DNA of 64,000 nucleotides, taken from positions 248,001 to 312,000 of the forward strand of contig CAXARI010000124.1 in the NCBI GenBank assembly GCA_963971225.1. The letters run 5' to 3'. The DNA comes from Melieria omissa. Taxonomy: Eukaryota > Arthropoda > Insecta > Diptera > Ulidiidae. The position numbers and the translations under genes were made by a program. Below the pieces are notes generated by a model, which did no database searches, was not told where the DNA came from, and saw only the letters and a list, made by a program, of their open reading frames with translations. Positions 11,001 to 24,962 of the stretch are shown here, in pieces; the stretch's first letter is position 1, and every line of letters starts with the position of its first letter.

Positions 11001-14000
11001 AACCAATCAAATGCTTGTGGAACCTAAGTACGCACAATCACTTTAATCAAAATGGCGTCAAAATTATGCCAGAGTGACCACCTTTCACCAATTTGGTAAA
11101 TAAAAAAAATATCCCACGCCAGCATGATCGAAATTATGGCTGTTAAATCTCGACCCGTTAACGGATTTTAATAATATTATGCCTTATTATTTAGCTAGAC
11201 TCGTATGCTTTCTATAATGGTATCAATCATCCTTCTATACCCCAAGGTTCGAAAGCAAATCGATTTGGAACGGTGACTTTGAAAAAATTGCTACTTGGGT
11301 GCAACCACTAAAATGCTTGTCAACACCAAATGCATAAGTGCATATTAATAATTGACCCCTTAAAATTTAGCCAGAGTCTTATGCTTTCTATATTGGTCCC
11401 TAACTTTTCATTATCCTTCAGGAATAATGAGCATATCGATGCGCAAGGATAACATTGAAAAACTGCCTATTACAAAATACACACTCACCACTAAAGTGCT
11501 TATAGATTCCAAACGGTATGGGTTACGTTAATAAAAAACCCCTTAAAATGTAGCTAGAGATTGCAGCTTTATCAAATTAAATCAATAATTTGATTACTAT
11601 TAGGCAGTCATGAACAGATCGATGCGCAAGAGTGACATTAAATGGCTGCCTACTGCAAAATCGATAAAATGCTTGTAAAATATGATGATTCTAGGTTTAT
11701 AGAAAAAATAATAACCTTAAAACCTAGCTGGAGTTTTGAGCTTTCATAAATGGGGTCAATCTTCTCGCTATCTCAAATAATGCAGGAGAATTTCGTTGTG
11801 GAAAAGTGATATCGACCACATGATACATCTATATCAGGGGTGCCCAAAGTCTTCTTATGGAAAAGCAAAAACCAATACATTTAAAGTTGCCCAAAAAAAT
11901 GCAAACAAATTATTTAATTAATTGAATTAGTTGAAAGCACATTGTGCATTTCGCTTGACCCTTAAAATTATAAGTGAAAAAAATATAATGTTCCTATTTG
12001 TCATTGCCGAAAGGCCAACCAATCGCCAAAACAAAAACTACAACAACAAAAGCATCTAATTTTTTTTCATACATAGAATTTCTTGAGGAAACAAAACAAA
12101 AATCCGCGCAGCCCCCACACGTGTTGCTTCGTTGCTGTCACAACAACGACTGATTGAAAGAATGCACCTCTGATCTATATAACCAATCAAATGCTTGTGG
12201 AACCTAAGTACGCACAATCACTTTAATCAAAATGGCGTCAAAATTAAGCCAGAGTGACCACCTTTCACCAATTTGGTAAATAAAAAAAATATCCCACCGG
12301 CAGCATGATCGAAATTATGGCTGTTAAATCTCGACCCGTTAACGGATTTTAATAATATTATGCCTTATTATTTAGCTAGACTCGTATGCTTTCTATAATG
12401 GTATCAATCATCCTTCTATACCCCAAGGTTCGAAAGCAAATCGATTTGGAACGGTGACTTTGAAAAAATTGCTACTTGGGTGCAACCACTAAAATGCTTG
12501 TCAACACCAAATGCATAAGTGCATATTAATAATTGACCCCTTAAAATTTAGCCAGAGTCTTATGCTTTCTATATTGGTCCCTAACTTTTCATTATCCTTC
12601 AGGAATAATGAGCATATCGATGCGCAAGGATAACATTGAAAAACTGCCTATTACAAAATACACACTCACCACTAAAGTGCTTATAGATTCCAAACGGTAT
12701 GGGTTACGTTAATAAAAAACCCCTTAAAATGTAGCTAGAGATTGCAGCTTTATCAAATTAAATCAATAATTTGATTACTATTAGGCAATCATGAACAGAT
12801 CGATGCGCAAGAGTGACTTTAAATGGCTGCCTACTGCAAAATCGATAAAATGCTTGTAAAATATGATGATTCTAGGTTTATAGAAAAAATAATAACCTTA
12901 AAACCTAGCTGGAGTTTTGAGCTTTCATAAATGGGGTCAATCTTCTCGCTATCTCAGATAATGCAGGAGAATTTCGTTGTGGAAAAGTGATATCGACCAC
13001 ATGATACATCTATATCAGGGGTGCCAAAAATCTTCTTATGGAAAAGCAAAAACCAATACATGTAAAGTTGACCAAAAAAATGCAAACAAATTATTTAATT
13101 AATTGAATTAGTTGAAAGCACATTGTGCATTTCGCTTGACCCTTAAAATTATAAGTGAAAAAAATATAATGTTCCCATTTGTCATTGCCGAAAGGCCAAC
13201 CAATCGCCAACACAAAAAAGCATACACACAAAAACTACAACAACAAAAGCATCTAATTTTTTTTCATACATACAATTTCTTGAGGCAACAAAACAAAAAT
13301 CCGCGCAGCCCCCACACGTGTTGCTTCGTTGCTGTCACAACAACGACTGATTGAAAGAATGCACCTCTGATCTATATAACCAATCAAATGCTTGTGGAAC
13401 CTAAGTACGCACAATCACTTTAATCAAAATGGCGTCAAAATTAAGCCAGAGTGACCACCTTTCAATAATTTGGTAAATAAAAAAATATCCCACCGGCAGC
13501 ATGATCGAAATTATGGCCGTTAAATCTCGACCCGTTAACGGATTTTAATAATATTATGCCTTATGATTTAGCTAGACTCGTATGCTTTCTATAATGGGAT
13601 CAATCATCGTTCTATACCCCAAGGTTCGAAAGCAAATCGATTTGGAACGGTGACTTTGAAAAAATTGCTACTTGGGTGCAACCACTAAAATGCTTGTCAA
13701 CACCAAATGCATAAGTGCATATTAATAATTGACCCCTTAAAATTTAGCCAGAGTCTTATGCTTTCTATATTAGTCCCTAACTTTTCATTATCCTTCAGGA
13801 ATAATGAGCATATCGATGCGCAAGGATAACACTGAAAAACTGCCTATTACAAAATACACACTCACCACTAAAGTGCTTATAGATTCCAAACGGTATGGGT
13901 TACGTTAATAAAAAAACCCCTTAAAATGTAGCTAGAGATTGTAGCTTTATCAAATTAAATCAATAATTTGATTACTATTCGGCAATCATGAACAGATCGA

Positions 14001-15177
14001 TGCGCAAGAGTGACATTAAATGGCTGCCTACTGCAAAATCGATAAAATGCTTGTAAAATATGATGATTCTAGGTTTATAGAAAAACGAAAAACCTTAAAA
14101 CCTAGCTGGAGTTTTGAGCTTTCATAAATGGGGTCAATCTTCTCGCTATCTCAGATAATGCAGGAGAATTTCGTTGTGGAAAAGTGATATCGACCACATG
14201 ATACATCTATATCAGGAGTGCCCAAAATCTTCTTATGGAAAAGCAAAAACCAATACATGTAAAGTTGAACAAAAAAATGCAAACAAATTATTTAATTAAT
14301 TGAATTAGTTGAAAGCACATTGTGCATTTCGCTTGACCCTTAAAATTATAAGTGAAAAAAATATAATGTTCCCATTTGTCATTGCCGAACGGCCAACCAA
14401 TCGCCAACACAAAAAAGCATACACACAAAAACTACAACAACAAAAGCATCTAATTTTTTTTCATACATACAAATTCTTGAGGCAACAAAACAAAAATCTG
14501 CGCAGCCCCCACACGTGTTGCTTCGTTGCTATCACAACAACGACTGATTGAAAGAATGCACCTCTGATCTATATAACCAATCAAATGCTTGTGGAACCTA
14601 AGTACGCACAATCACTTTAATCAAAATGGCGTCAAAATTAAGCCAGAGTGACCACCTTTCACCAATTTGGTAAATAAAAAAAATATCCCACCGGCAGCAT
14701 GATCGAAATTATGGCTGTTAAATCTCGACCCGTTAACGGATTTTAATAATATTATGCCTTATTATTTAGCTACACTCGTATGCTTTCTATAATGGTATCA
14801 ATCATCCTTCTATACCCCAAGGTTCGAAAGCAAATCGATTTGGAACGGTGACTTTGAAAAAATTGCTACTTGGGTGCAACCACTAAAATGCTTGTCAACA
14901 CCAAATGCATAAGTGCATATTAATAATTGACCCCTTAAAATTTAGCCAGAGTCTTATGCTTTCTATATTAGTCCCTAACTTTTCATTATCCTTCAGGAAT
15001 AATGAGCATATCGATGCGCAAGGATAACACTGAAAAACTGCCTATTACAAAATACACACTCACCACTAAAGTGCTTATAGATTCCAAACGGTACAGGTTA
15101 CGTTAATAAAAAACCCCTTAAAATGTAGCTAGAGATTGCAGCTTTATCAAATTAAATCAATAATTTGATTACTATTC
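8027..15177 (+). repeat. Six-unit block, copy 1 (7.15-kb duplication)
   Basis: Units 8-13 match units 14-19 one to one. Their start offsets are 7150, 7150, 7150, 7149, 7149 and 7148. Rare marks are shared in register, such as GTGACTTTAAATGG (units 8/14 and 11/17) and GAACGGCCAAC (13/19). The left boundary is placed at the first clear divergence from the partner. Confidence 0.8.
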
Positions 15178-18100
15178 GGCAATCATGAACAGATCGATGC
15201 GCAAGAGTGACATTAAATGGCTGCCTACTGCAAAATCGATAAAATGCTTGTAAAATATGATGATTCTAGGTTTATAGAAAAAATAATAACCTTAAAACCT
15301 AGCTGGAGTTTTGAGCTTTCATAAATGGGGTCAATCTTCTCGCTATCTCAAATAATGCAGGAGAATTTCGTTGTGGAAAAGTGATATCGACCATATGATA
15401 CATCTATATCAGGGGTGCCCAAAGTCTTCTTATGGAAAAGCAAAAACCAATACATTTAAAGTTGCCCAAAAAAATGCAAACAAATTAAATAATAATAAAT
15501 AATTAAATAATTAATTGAATTAGTTGAAAGCACATTGTGCATTTCGCTTGACCCTTAAAATTATAAGTGAAAAAAATATAATGTTCCTATTTGTCATTGC
15601 CGAAAGGCCAACCAATCGCCAAAACAAAAACTACAACAACAAAAGCATCTAATTTTTTTTCATACATAGAATTTCTTGAGGAAACAAAACAAAAATCCGC
15701 GCAGCCCCCACACGTGTTGCTTCGTTGCTGTCACAACAACGACTGATTGAAAGAATGCACCTCTGATCTATATAACCAATCAAATGCTTGTGGAACCTAA
15801 GTACGCACAATCACTTTAATCAAAATGGCGTCAAAATTAAGCCAGAGTGACCACCTTTCACCAATTTGGTAAATAAAAAAAATATCCCACCGGCAGCATG
15901 ATCGAAATTATGGCTGTTAAATCTCGACCCGTTAACGGATTTTAATATTATTATGCCTTATTATTTAGCTACACTCGTATGCTTTCTATAATGGTATCAA
16001 TCATCCTTCTATACCCCAAGGTTCGAAAGCAAATCGATTTGGAACGGTGACTTTGAAAAAATTGCTACTTGGGTGCAACCACTAAAATGCTTGTCAACAC
16101 CAAATGCATAAGTGCATATTAATAATTGACCCCTTAAAATTTAGCCAGAGTCTTATGCTTTCTATATTGGTCCCTAACTTTTCATTATCCTTCAGGAATA
16201 ATGAGCATATCGATGCGCAAGGATAACATTGAAAAACTGCCTATTACAAAATACACACTCACCACTAAAGTGCTTATAGATTCCAAACGGTATGGGTTAC
16301 GTTAATAAAAAACCCCTTAAAATGTAGCTAGAGATTGCAGCTTTATCAAATTAAATCAATAATTTGATTACTATTAGGCAATCATGAACAGATCGATGCG
16401 CAAGAGTGACTTTAAATGGCTGCCTACTGCAAAATCGATAAAATGCTTGTAAAATATGATGATTCTAGGTTTATAGAAAAAATAATAACCTTAAAACCTA
16501 GCTGGAGTTTTGAGCTTTCATAAATGGGGTCAATCTTCTCGCTATCTCAGATAATGCAGGAGAATTTCGTTGTGGAAAAGTGATATCGACCACATGATAC
16601 ATCTATATCAGGGGTGCCAAAAATCTTCTTATGGAAAAGCAAAAACCAATACATGTAAAGTTGACCAAAAAAATGCAAACAAATTATTTAATTAATTGAA
16701 TTAGTTGAAAGCACATTGTGCATTTCGCTTGACCCTTAAAATTATAAGTGAAAAAAATATAATGTTCCCATTTGTCATTGCCGAAAGGCCAACCAATCGC
16801 CAACACAAAAAAGCATACACACAAAAACTACAACAACAAAAGCATCTAATTTTTTTTCATACATACAATTTCTTGAGGCAACAAAACAAAAATCCGCGCA
16901 GCCCCCACACGTGTTGCTTCGTTGCTGTCACAACAACGACTGATTGAAAGAATGCACCTCTGATCTATATAACCAATCAAATGCTTGTGGAACCTAAGTA
17001 CGCACAATCACTTTAATCAAAATGGCGTCAAAATTAAGCCAGAGTGACCACCTTTCACCAATTTGGTAAATAAAAAAAATATCCCCCCGGCAGCATGATC
17101 GAAATTATGGCTGTTAAATCTCGACCCGTTAACGGATTTTAATAATATTATGCCTTATGATTTAGCTAGACTCGTATGCTTTCTATAATGGGATCAATCA
17201 TCGTTCTATACCCCAAGGTTCGAAAGCAAATCGATTTGGAACGGTGACTTTGAAAAAATTGCTACTTGGGTGCAACCACTAAAATGCTTGTCAACACCAA
17301 ATGCATAAGTGCATATTAATAATTGACCCCTTAAAATTTAGCCAGAGTCTTATGCTTTCTATATTAGTCCCTAACTTTTCATTATCCTTCAGGAATAATG
17401 AGCATATCGATGCGCAAGGATAACATTGAAAAACTGCCTATTACAAAATACACACTCACCACTAAAGTGCTTATAGATTCCAAACGGTACAGGTTACGTT
17501 AATAAAAAACCCCTTAAAATGTAGCTAGAGATTGCAGCTTTATCAAATTAAATCAATAATTTGATTACTATTCGGCAATCATGAACAGATCGATGCGCAA
17601 GAGTGACATTAAATGGCTGCCTACTGCAAAATCGATAAAATGCTTGTAAAATATGATGATTCTAGGTTTATAGAAAAACTAATAACCTTAAAACCTAGCT
17701 GGAGTTTTGAGCTTTCATAAATGGGGTCAATCTTCTCGCTATCTCAGATAATGCAGGAGAATTTCGTTGTGGAAAAGTGATATCGACCACATGATACATC
17801 TATATCAGGAGTGCCCAAAATCTTCTTATGGAAAAGCAAAAACCAATACATGTAAAGTTGCCCAAAAAATGCAAACAAATTATTTAATTAATTGAATTAG
17901 TTGAAAGCACATTGTGCATTTCGCTTGACCCTTAAAATTATAAGTGAAAAAAATATAATGTTCCCATTTGTCATTGCCGAAAGGCCAACCAATCGCCAAA
18001 ACAAAAACTACAACAACAAAAGCATCTAATTTTTTTTCATACATACAATTTCTGGAGGCAAGAAAACAAAAATCCGCGCAGCCCCCACACGTGTTGCTTC

Positions 18101-21100
18101 GTTGCTGTCACAACAACGACTGATTGAAAGAATGCACCTCTGATCTATATAACCAATCAAATGCTTGTGGAACCTAAGTACGCACAATCACTTTAATCAA
18201 AATGGCGTCAAAATTATGCCAGAGTGACCACCTTTCACCAATTTGGTAAATAAAAAAAATATCCCACGCCAGCATGATCGAAATTATGGCTGTTAAATCT
18301 CGACCCGTTAACGGATTTTAATAATATTATGCCTTATTATTTAGCTAGACTCGTATGCTTTCTATAATGGTATCAATCATCCTTCTATACCCCAAGGTTC
18401 GAAAGCAAATCGATTTGGAACGGTGACTTTGAAAAAATTGCTACTTGGGTGCAACCACTAAAATGCTTGTCAACACCAAATGCATAAGTGCATATTAATA
18501 ATTGACCCCTTAAAATTTAGCCAGAGTCTTATGCTTTCTATATTGGTCCCTAACTTTTCATTATCCTTCAGGAATAATGAGCATATCGATGCGCAAGGAT
18601 AACATTGAAAAACTGCCTATTACAAAATACACACTCACCACTAAAGTGCTTATAGATTCCAAACGGTATGGGTTACGTTAATAAAAAACCCCTTAAAATG
18701 TAGCTAGAGATTGCAGCTTTATCAAATTAAATCAATAATTTGATTACTATTAGGCAGTCATGAACAGATCGATGCGCAAGAGTGACATTAAATGGCTGCC
18801 TACTGCAAAATCGATAAAATGCTTGTAAAATATGATGATTCTAGGTTTATAGAAAAAATAATAACCTTAAAACCTAGCTGGAGTTTTGAGCTTTCATAAA
18901 TGGGGTCAATCTTCTCGCTATCTCAAATAATGCAGGAGAATTTCGTTGTGGAAAAGTGATATCGACCACATGATACATCTATATCAGGGGTGCCCAAAAT
19001 ATTCTTATGGAAAAGCAAAAACCAATACATGTAAAGTTGCCAAAAAAATGCAAACAAATTATTTAATTAATTGAATTAGTTGAAAGCACATTGTGCATTT
19101 CGCTTGACCCTTAAAATTATAAGTGAAAAAAATATAATGTTCCTATTTGTCATTGCCGAAAGGCCAACCAATCGCCAAAACAAAAACTACAACAACAAAA
19201 GCATCTAATTTTTTTTCATACATAGAATTTCTTGAGGAAACAAAACAAAAATCCGCGCAGCCCCCACACGTGTTGCTTCGTTGCTGTCACAACAACGACT
19301 GATTGAAAGAATGCACCTCTGATCTATATAACCAATCAAATGCTTGTGGAACCTAAGTACGCACAATCACTTTAATCAAAATGGCGTCAAAATTAAGCCA
19401 GAGTGACCACCTTTCACCAATTTGGTAAATAAAAAAAATATCCCACCGGCAGCATGATCGAAATTATGGCTGTTAAATCTCGACCCGTTAACGGATTTTA
19501 ATAATATTATGCCTTATGATTTAGCTAGACTCGTATGCTTTCTATAATGGTATCAATCATCCTTCTATACCCCAAGGTTCGAAAGCAAATCGATTTGGAA
19601 CGGTGACTTTGAAAAAATTGCTACTTGGGTGCAACCACTAAAATGCTTGTCAACACCAAATGCATAAGTGCATATTAATAATTGACCCCTTAAAATTTAG
19701 CCAGAGTCTTATGCTTTCTATATTGGTCCCTAACTTTTCATTATCCTTCAGGAATAATGAGCATATCGATGCGCAAGGATAACATTGAAAAACTGCCTAT
19801 TACAAAATACACACTCACCACTAAAGTGCTTATAGATTCCAAACGGTATGGGTTACGTTAATAAAAAACCCCTTAAAATGTAGCTAGAGATTGCAGCTTT
19901 ATCAAATTAAATCAATAATTTGATTACTATTAGGCAATCATGAACAGATCGATGCGCAAGAGTGACTTTAAATGGCTGCCTACTGCAAAATCGATAAAAT
20001 GCTTGTAAAATATGATGATTCTAGGTTTATAGAAAAAATAATAACCTTAAAACCTAGCTGGAGTTTTGAGCTTTCATAAATGGGGTCAATCTTCTCGCTA
20101 TCTCAGATAATGCAGGAGAATTTCGTTGTGGAAAAGTGATATCGACCACATGATACATCTATATCAGGGGTGCCAAAAATCTTCTTATGGAAAAGCAAAA
20201 ACCAATACATGTAAAGTTGACCAAAAAAATGCAAACAAATTATTTAATTAATTGAATTAGTTGAAAGCACATTGTGCATTTCGCTTGACCCTTAAAATTA
20301 TAAGTGAAAAAAATATAATGTTCCCATTTGTCATTGCCGAAAGGCCAACCAATCGCCAACACAAAAAAGCATACACACAAAAACTACAACAACAAAAGCA
20401 TCTAATTTTTTTTCATACATACAATTTCTTGAGGCAACAAAACAAAAATCCGCGCAGCCCCCACACGTGTTGCTTCGTTGCTGTCACAACAACGACTGAT
20501 TGAAAGAATGCACCTCTGATCTATATAACCAATCAAATGCTTGTGGAACCTAAGTACGCACAATCACTTTAATCAAAATGGCGTCAAAATTAAGCCAGAG
20601 TGACCACCTTTCAATAATTTGGTAAATAAAAAAATATCCCACCGGCAGCATGATCGAAATTATGGCCGTTAAATCTCGACCCGTTAACGGATTTTAATAA
20701 TATTATGCCTTATGATTTAGCTAGACTCGTATGCTTTCTATAATGGGATCAATCATCGTTCTATACCCCAAGGTTCGAAAGCAAATCGATTTGGAACGGT
20801 GACTTTGAAAAAATTGCTACTTGGGTGCAACCACTAAAATGCTTGTCAACACCAAATGCATAAGTGCATATTAATAATTGACCCCTTAAAATTTAGCCAG
20901 AGTCTTATGCTTTCTATATTAGTCCCTAACTTTTCATTATCCTTCAGGAATAATGAGCATATCGATGCGCAAGGATAACACTGAAAAACTGCCTATTACA
21001 AAATACACACTCACCACTAAAGTGCTTATAGATTCCAAACGGTATGGGTTACGTTAATAAAAAACCCCTTAAAATGTAGCTAGAGATTGTAGCTTTATCA

Positions 21101-22430
21101 AATTAAATCAATAATTTGATTACTATTCGGCAATCATGAACAGATCGATGCGCAAGAGTGACATTAAATGGCTGCCTACTGCAAAATCGATAAAATGCTT
21201 GTAAAATATGATGATTCTAGGTTTATAGAAAAACGAAAAACCTTAAAACCTAGCTGGAGTTTTGAGCTTTCATAAATGGGGTCAATCTTCTCGCTATCTC
21301 AGATAATGCAGGAGAATTTCGTTGTGGAAAAGTGATATCGACCACATGATACATCTATATCAGGAGTGCCCAAAATCTTCTTATGGAAAAGCAAAAACCA
21401 ATACATGTAAAGTTGAACAAAAAAATGCAAACAAATTATTTAATTAATTGAATTAGTTGAAAGCACATTGTGCATTTCGCTTGACCCTTAAAATTATAAG
21501 TGAAAAAAATATAATGTTCCCATTTGTCATTGCCGAACGGCCAACCAATCGCCAACACAAAAAAGCATACACACAAAAACTACAACAACAAAAGCATCTA
21601 ATTTTTTTTCATACATACAAATTCTTGAGGCAACAAAACAAAAATCTGCGCAGCCCCCACACGTGTTGCTTCGTTGCTATCACAACAACGACTGATTGAA
21701 AGAATGCACCTCTGATCTATATAACCAATCAAATGCTTGTGGAACCTAAGTACGCACAATCACTTTAATCAAAATGGCGTCAAAATTAAGCCAGAGTGAC
21801 CACCTTTCACCAATTTGGTAAATAAAAAAAATATCCCACCGGCAGCATGATCGAAATTATGGCTGTTAAATCTCGACCCGTTAACGGATTTTAATAATAT
21901 TATGCCTTATTATTTAGCTACACTCGTATACTTTCTATAATGGTATCAATCATCCTTCTATACCCCAAGGTTCGAAAGCAAATCGATTTGGAACGGTGAC
22001 TTTGAAAAAATTGCTACTTGGGTGCAACCACTAAAATGCTTGTCAACACCAAATGCATAAGTGCATATTAATAATTGACCCCTTAAAATTTAGCCAGAGT
22101 CTTATGCTTTCTATATTAGTCCCTAACTTTTCATTATCCTTCAGGAATAATGAGCATATCGATGCGCAAGGATAACACTGAAAAACTGCCTATTACAAAA
22201 TACACACTCACCACTAAAGTGCTTATAGATTCCAAACCGTACAGGTTACGTTAATAAAAAACCCCTTAAAATGTAGCTAGAGATTGCAGCTTTATCAAAT
22301 TAAATCAATAATTTGATTACTATTCGGCAATCATGAACAGATCGATGCGCAAGAGTGACATTAAATGGCTGCCTACTGCAAAATCGATAAAATGCTTGTA
22401 AAATATGATGATTCTAGGTTTATAGAAAAA
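15178..22430 (+). repeat. Six-unit block, copy 2 (7.15-kb duplication)
   Basis: Second copy of 8027-15177. It ends where unit 19 keeps AAAAACGAAAAACC while unit 13 has AAAAAATAATAACC. The junction lies inside chimeric unit 13, between 15177 and 15283. The few point differences noticed include CGTATG versus CGTATACT near 21929. Confidence 0.75.
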
Positions 22431-23968
22431 CGAAAAACCTTAAAACCTAGCTGGAGTTTTGAGCTTTCATAAATGGGGTCAATCTTCTCGCTATCTCAGA
22501 TAATGCAGGAGAATTTCGTTGTGGAAAAGTGATATCGACCACATGATACATCTATATCAGGAGTGCCCAAAATCTTCTTATGGAAAAGCAAAAACCAATA
22601 CATGTAAAGTTGCCCAAAAAATGCAAACAAATTATTTAATTAATTGAATTAGTTGAAAGCACATTGTGCATTTCGCTTGACCCTTAAAATTATAAGTGAA
22701 AAAAATATAATGTTCCCATTTGTCATTGCCGAAAGGCCAACCAATCGCCAAAACAAAAACTACAACAACAAAAGCATCTAATTTTTTTTCATACATACAA
22801 TTTCTGGAGGCAAGAAAACAAAAATCCGCGCAGCCCCCACACGTGTTGCTTCGTTGCTGTCACAACAACGACTGATTGAAAGAATGCACCTCTGATCTAT
22901 ATAACCAATCAAATGCTTGTGGAACCTAAGTACGCACAATCACTTTAATCAAAATGGCGTCAAAATTATGCCAGAGTGACCACCTTTCACCAATTTGGTA
23001 AATAAAAAAAATATCCCACGCCAGCATGATCGAAATTATGGCTGTTAAATCTCGACCCGTTAACGGATTTTAATAATATTATGCCTTATTATTTAGCTAG
23101 ACTCGTATGCTTTCTATAATGGTATCAATCATCCTTCTATACCCCAAGGTTCGAAAGCAAATCGATTTGGAACGGTGACTTTGAAAAAATTGCTACTTGG
23201 GTGCAACCACTAAAATGCTTGTCAACACCAAATGCATAAGTGCATATTAATAATTGACCCCTTAAAATTTAGCCAGAGTCTTATGCTTTCTATATTGGTC
23301 CCTAACTTTTCATTATCCTTCAGGAATAATGAGCATATCGATGCGCAAGGATAACATTGAAAAACTGCCTATTACAAAATACACACTCACCACTAAAGTG
23401 CTTATAGATTCCAAACGGTATGGGTTACGTTAATAAAAAACCCCTTAAAATGTAGCTAGAGAATGCAGCTTTATCAAATTATATCAATAATTTGATTACT
23501 ATTCGGCAATCATGAACAGATCGATGCGCAAGAGTGACATTAAATGGCTGCCTACTGCAAAATCGATAAAATGCTTGTAAAATATGATGATTCTAGGTTT
23601 ATAGAAAAAATAATAACCTTAAAACCTAGCTGGAGTTTTGAGCTTTCATAAATGGGGTCAATCTTCTCGCTATCTCAGATAATGCAGGAGAATTTCGTTG
23701 TGGAAAAGTGATATCGACCACATGATACATCTATATCAGGAGTGCCCAAAATATTCTTATGGAAAAGCAAAAACCAATACATGTAAAGTTGCCCAAAAAA
23801 TGCAAACAAATTATTTAATTAATTGAATTAGTTGAAAGCACATTATGCATTTCGCTTGACCCTTAAAATTATAAGTGAAAAAAATATAATGTTCCCATTT
23901 GTCATTGCCGAAAGGCCAACCAATCGCCAAAACAAAAACTACAACAACAAAAGCATCTAATTTTTTTT

Positions 23969-23976
23969 CATACATA
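23969..23976. repeat. Direct repeat CATACATA left of nested insertion
   Basis: Matches 25030-25037 on the other side of the insertion. Uninterrupted units have one CATACATA here. The motif is itself a CATA dinucleotide-like repeat, so the true target duplication could be shorter than 8 bp. Confidence 0.65.
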
Positions 23977-24207
23977 TAGTTTCGTTTCTTTAATGTTCGC
24001 TTTATTTTAATAATTTCAGGTAATTTTAAGTTCTTTTAAATAATTTTATAAACTGAATTAATACTGTGCGGTCCAGCGGTCTGCTCCCTTCTCTCGTTTT
24101 ACGACGAATGCCCCTTCCTTCCTTTTTTCCCTGTCCTTTCGTCACTCGAATATTTACCGTTCTTTTCCCAAAACCGTTAGCTTAACCCACGCGTCGTCCA
24201 GTTCGTG
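23975..24207 (+). repeat. 233-bp direct repeat A, left copy (insertion 1)
   Basis: Runs from TATAGTTTCG to GTCCAGTTCGTG. By eye it is identical to 24730-24962, 755 bp downstream. After it the sequence diverges (CTTTCCTGC here, TTCTCTGTC there). Confidence 0.9.
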
Positions 24208-24425
24208 CTTTCCTGCTTGCCTTTGCTTACCCGTCTTCGTTTGCATATAACGATGCTACAAATAGGGGTTGATTTGTTTCTCACTCTCCGCTGCTGCTGC
24301 TACGTCGCTGACTTAGGGTAACGCTGCGTTTTCGCCTACTGCGATTTCGCTGCTGCTTCGCCGACGCTTATTGAAGCACTCGCACATGCGCCTATACTGA
24401 GGTGCTCCTACACACCAACACCTTG

Positions 24426-24700
24426 ACTGGGTGCTCCGCTGACACAATTTTGGCGCATTAAGTAAGCGCTCCGCTGGCACTATTTTAGCGCGTTTAGTTA
24501 GCGCTCCGCTGGACTTTCCCGCAACACTCGCACTTGCACCTCGACTGGGTGCTCCGCTGACACAATTTTGGCGCGTTTGGTTAGCGCTCCGCTGGACCTT
24601 CCCGCAACACTCGCACTTGCACCTCGACTGGGTGCTCCGCTGACAATTTTAGCGCGTTTGGTTAGCGCTCCGCTGGACCAGTCTTCTTTTTCTTTTCCAC
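24426..24700 (+). repeat. Minisatellite inside insertion 1
   Basis: ACTGGGTGCTCCGCTGAC occurs at 24426, 24544 and 24627 (periods 118 and 83). Each is followed by an ATTTTxGCGCG and GCGCTCCGCTGG module. The repetition keeps one frame open by chance, which gives a 65-codon ORF with repeated ARLVSAPLD. Confidence 0.85.
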
Positions 24701-24729
24701 AACAAAATATCCCGGTTGAGCCCCCACTT

Positions 24730-24962
24730 TATAGTTTCGTTTCTTTAATGTTCGCTTTATTTTAATAATTTCAGGTAATTTTAAGTTCTTTTAAATAATT
24801 TTATAAACTGAATTAATACTGTGCGGTCCAGCGGTCTGCTCCCTTCTCTCGTTTTACGACGAATGCCCCTTCCTTCCTTTTTTCCCTGTCCTTTCGTCAC
24901 TCGAATATTTACCGTTCTTTTCCCAAAACCGTTAGCTTAACCCACGCGTCGTCCAGTTCGTG
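24730..24962 (+). repeat. 233-bp direct repeat A, right copy (insertion 1)
   Basis: Second copy of 23975-24207, preceded by GAGCCCCCACTT. The identity of the two copies means either recent insertion, as for LTR pairs, or recent internal duplication. Confidence 0.9.

Larger units (their letters stand above)
5824..23736 (+). repeat. Block B: three-unit higher-order register (a-b-c)
   Basis: Type a (long MITE, GCCTTATGATTTAG) is units 6, 9, 12, 15 and 18. Type b (CTGGAGGCAAGAAAAC, CCCACGCCAGC) is units 7, 10, 16 and 20. Type c (GTTCCTATTTG) is units 8, 11, 14 and 17. Type d (GAACGGCCAAC, AATCTGCGC) is units 13 and 19, following an a unit in place of b. Unit 6 to 9 is 3,575 bp, 9 to 12 is 3,557, 12 to 15 is 3,593 and 15 to 18 is 3,556. 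Confidence 0.85.

Noticed and set aside
24568..24765. 65-codon reading frame in the nested insertion (again at 51595-51792)
   Set aside because: It begins at TTG and consists of minisatellite translation (repeated ARLVSAPLD). The repeat period of 83 bp plus an indel only happens to keep the frame open.
23975..24962. Ordinary LTR retrotransposon with 233-bp LTRs
   Set aside because: The repeats do not start TG or end CA, a 67-bp tail lies outside the second repeat, and the 522-bp interior encodes nothing. A solo LTR with internal duplication remains possible, so the class is left open.
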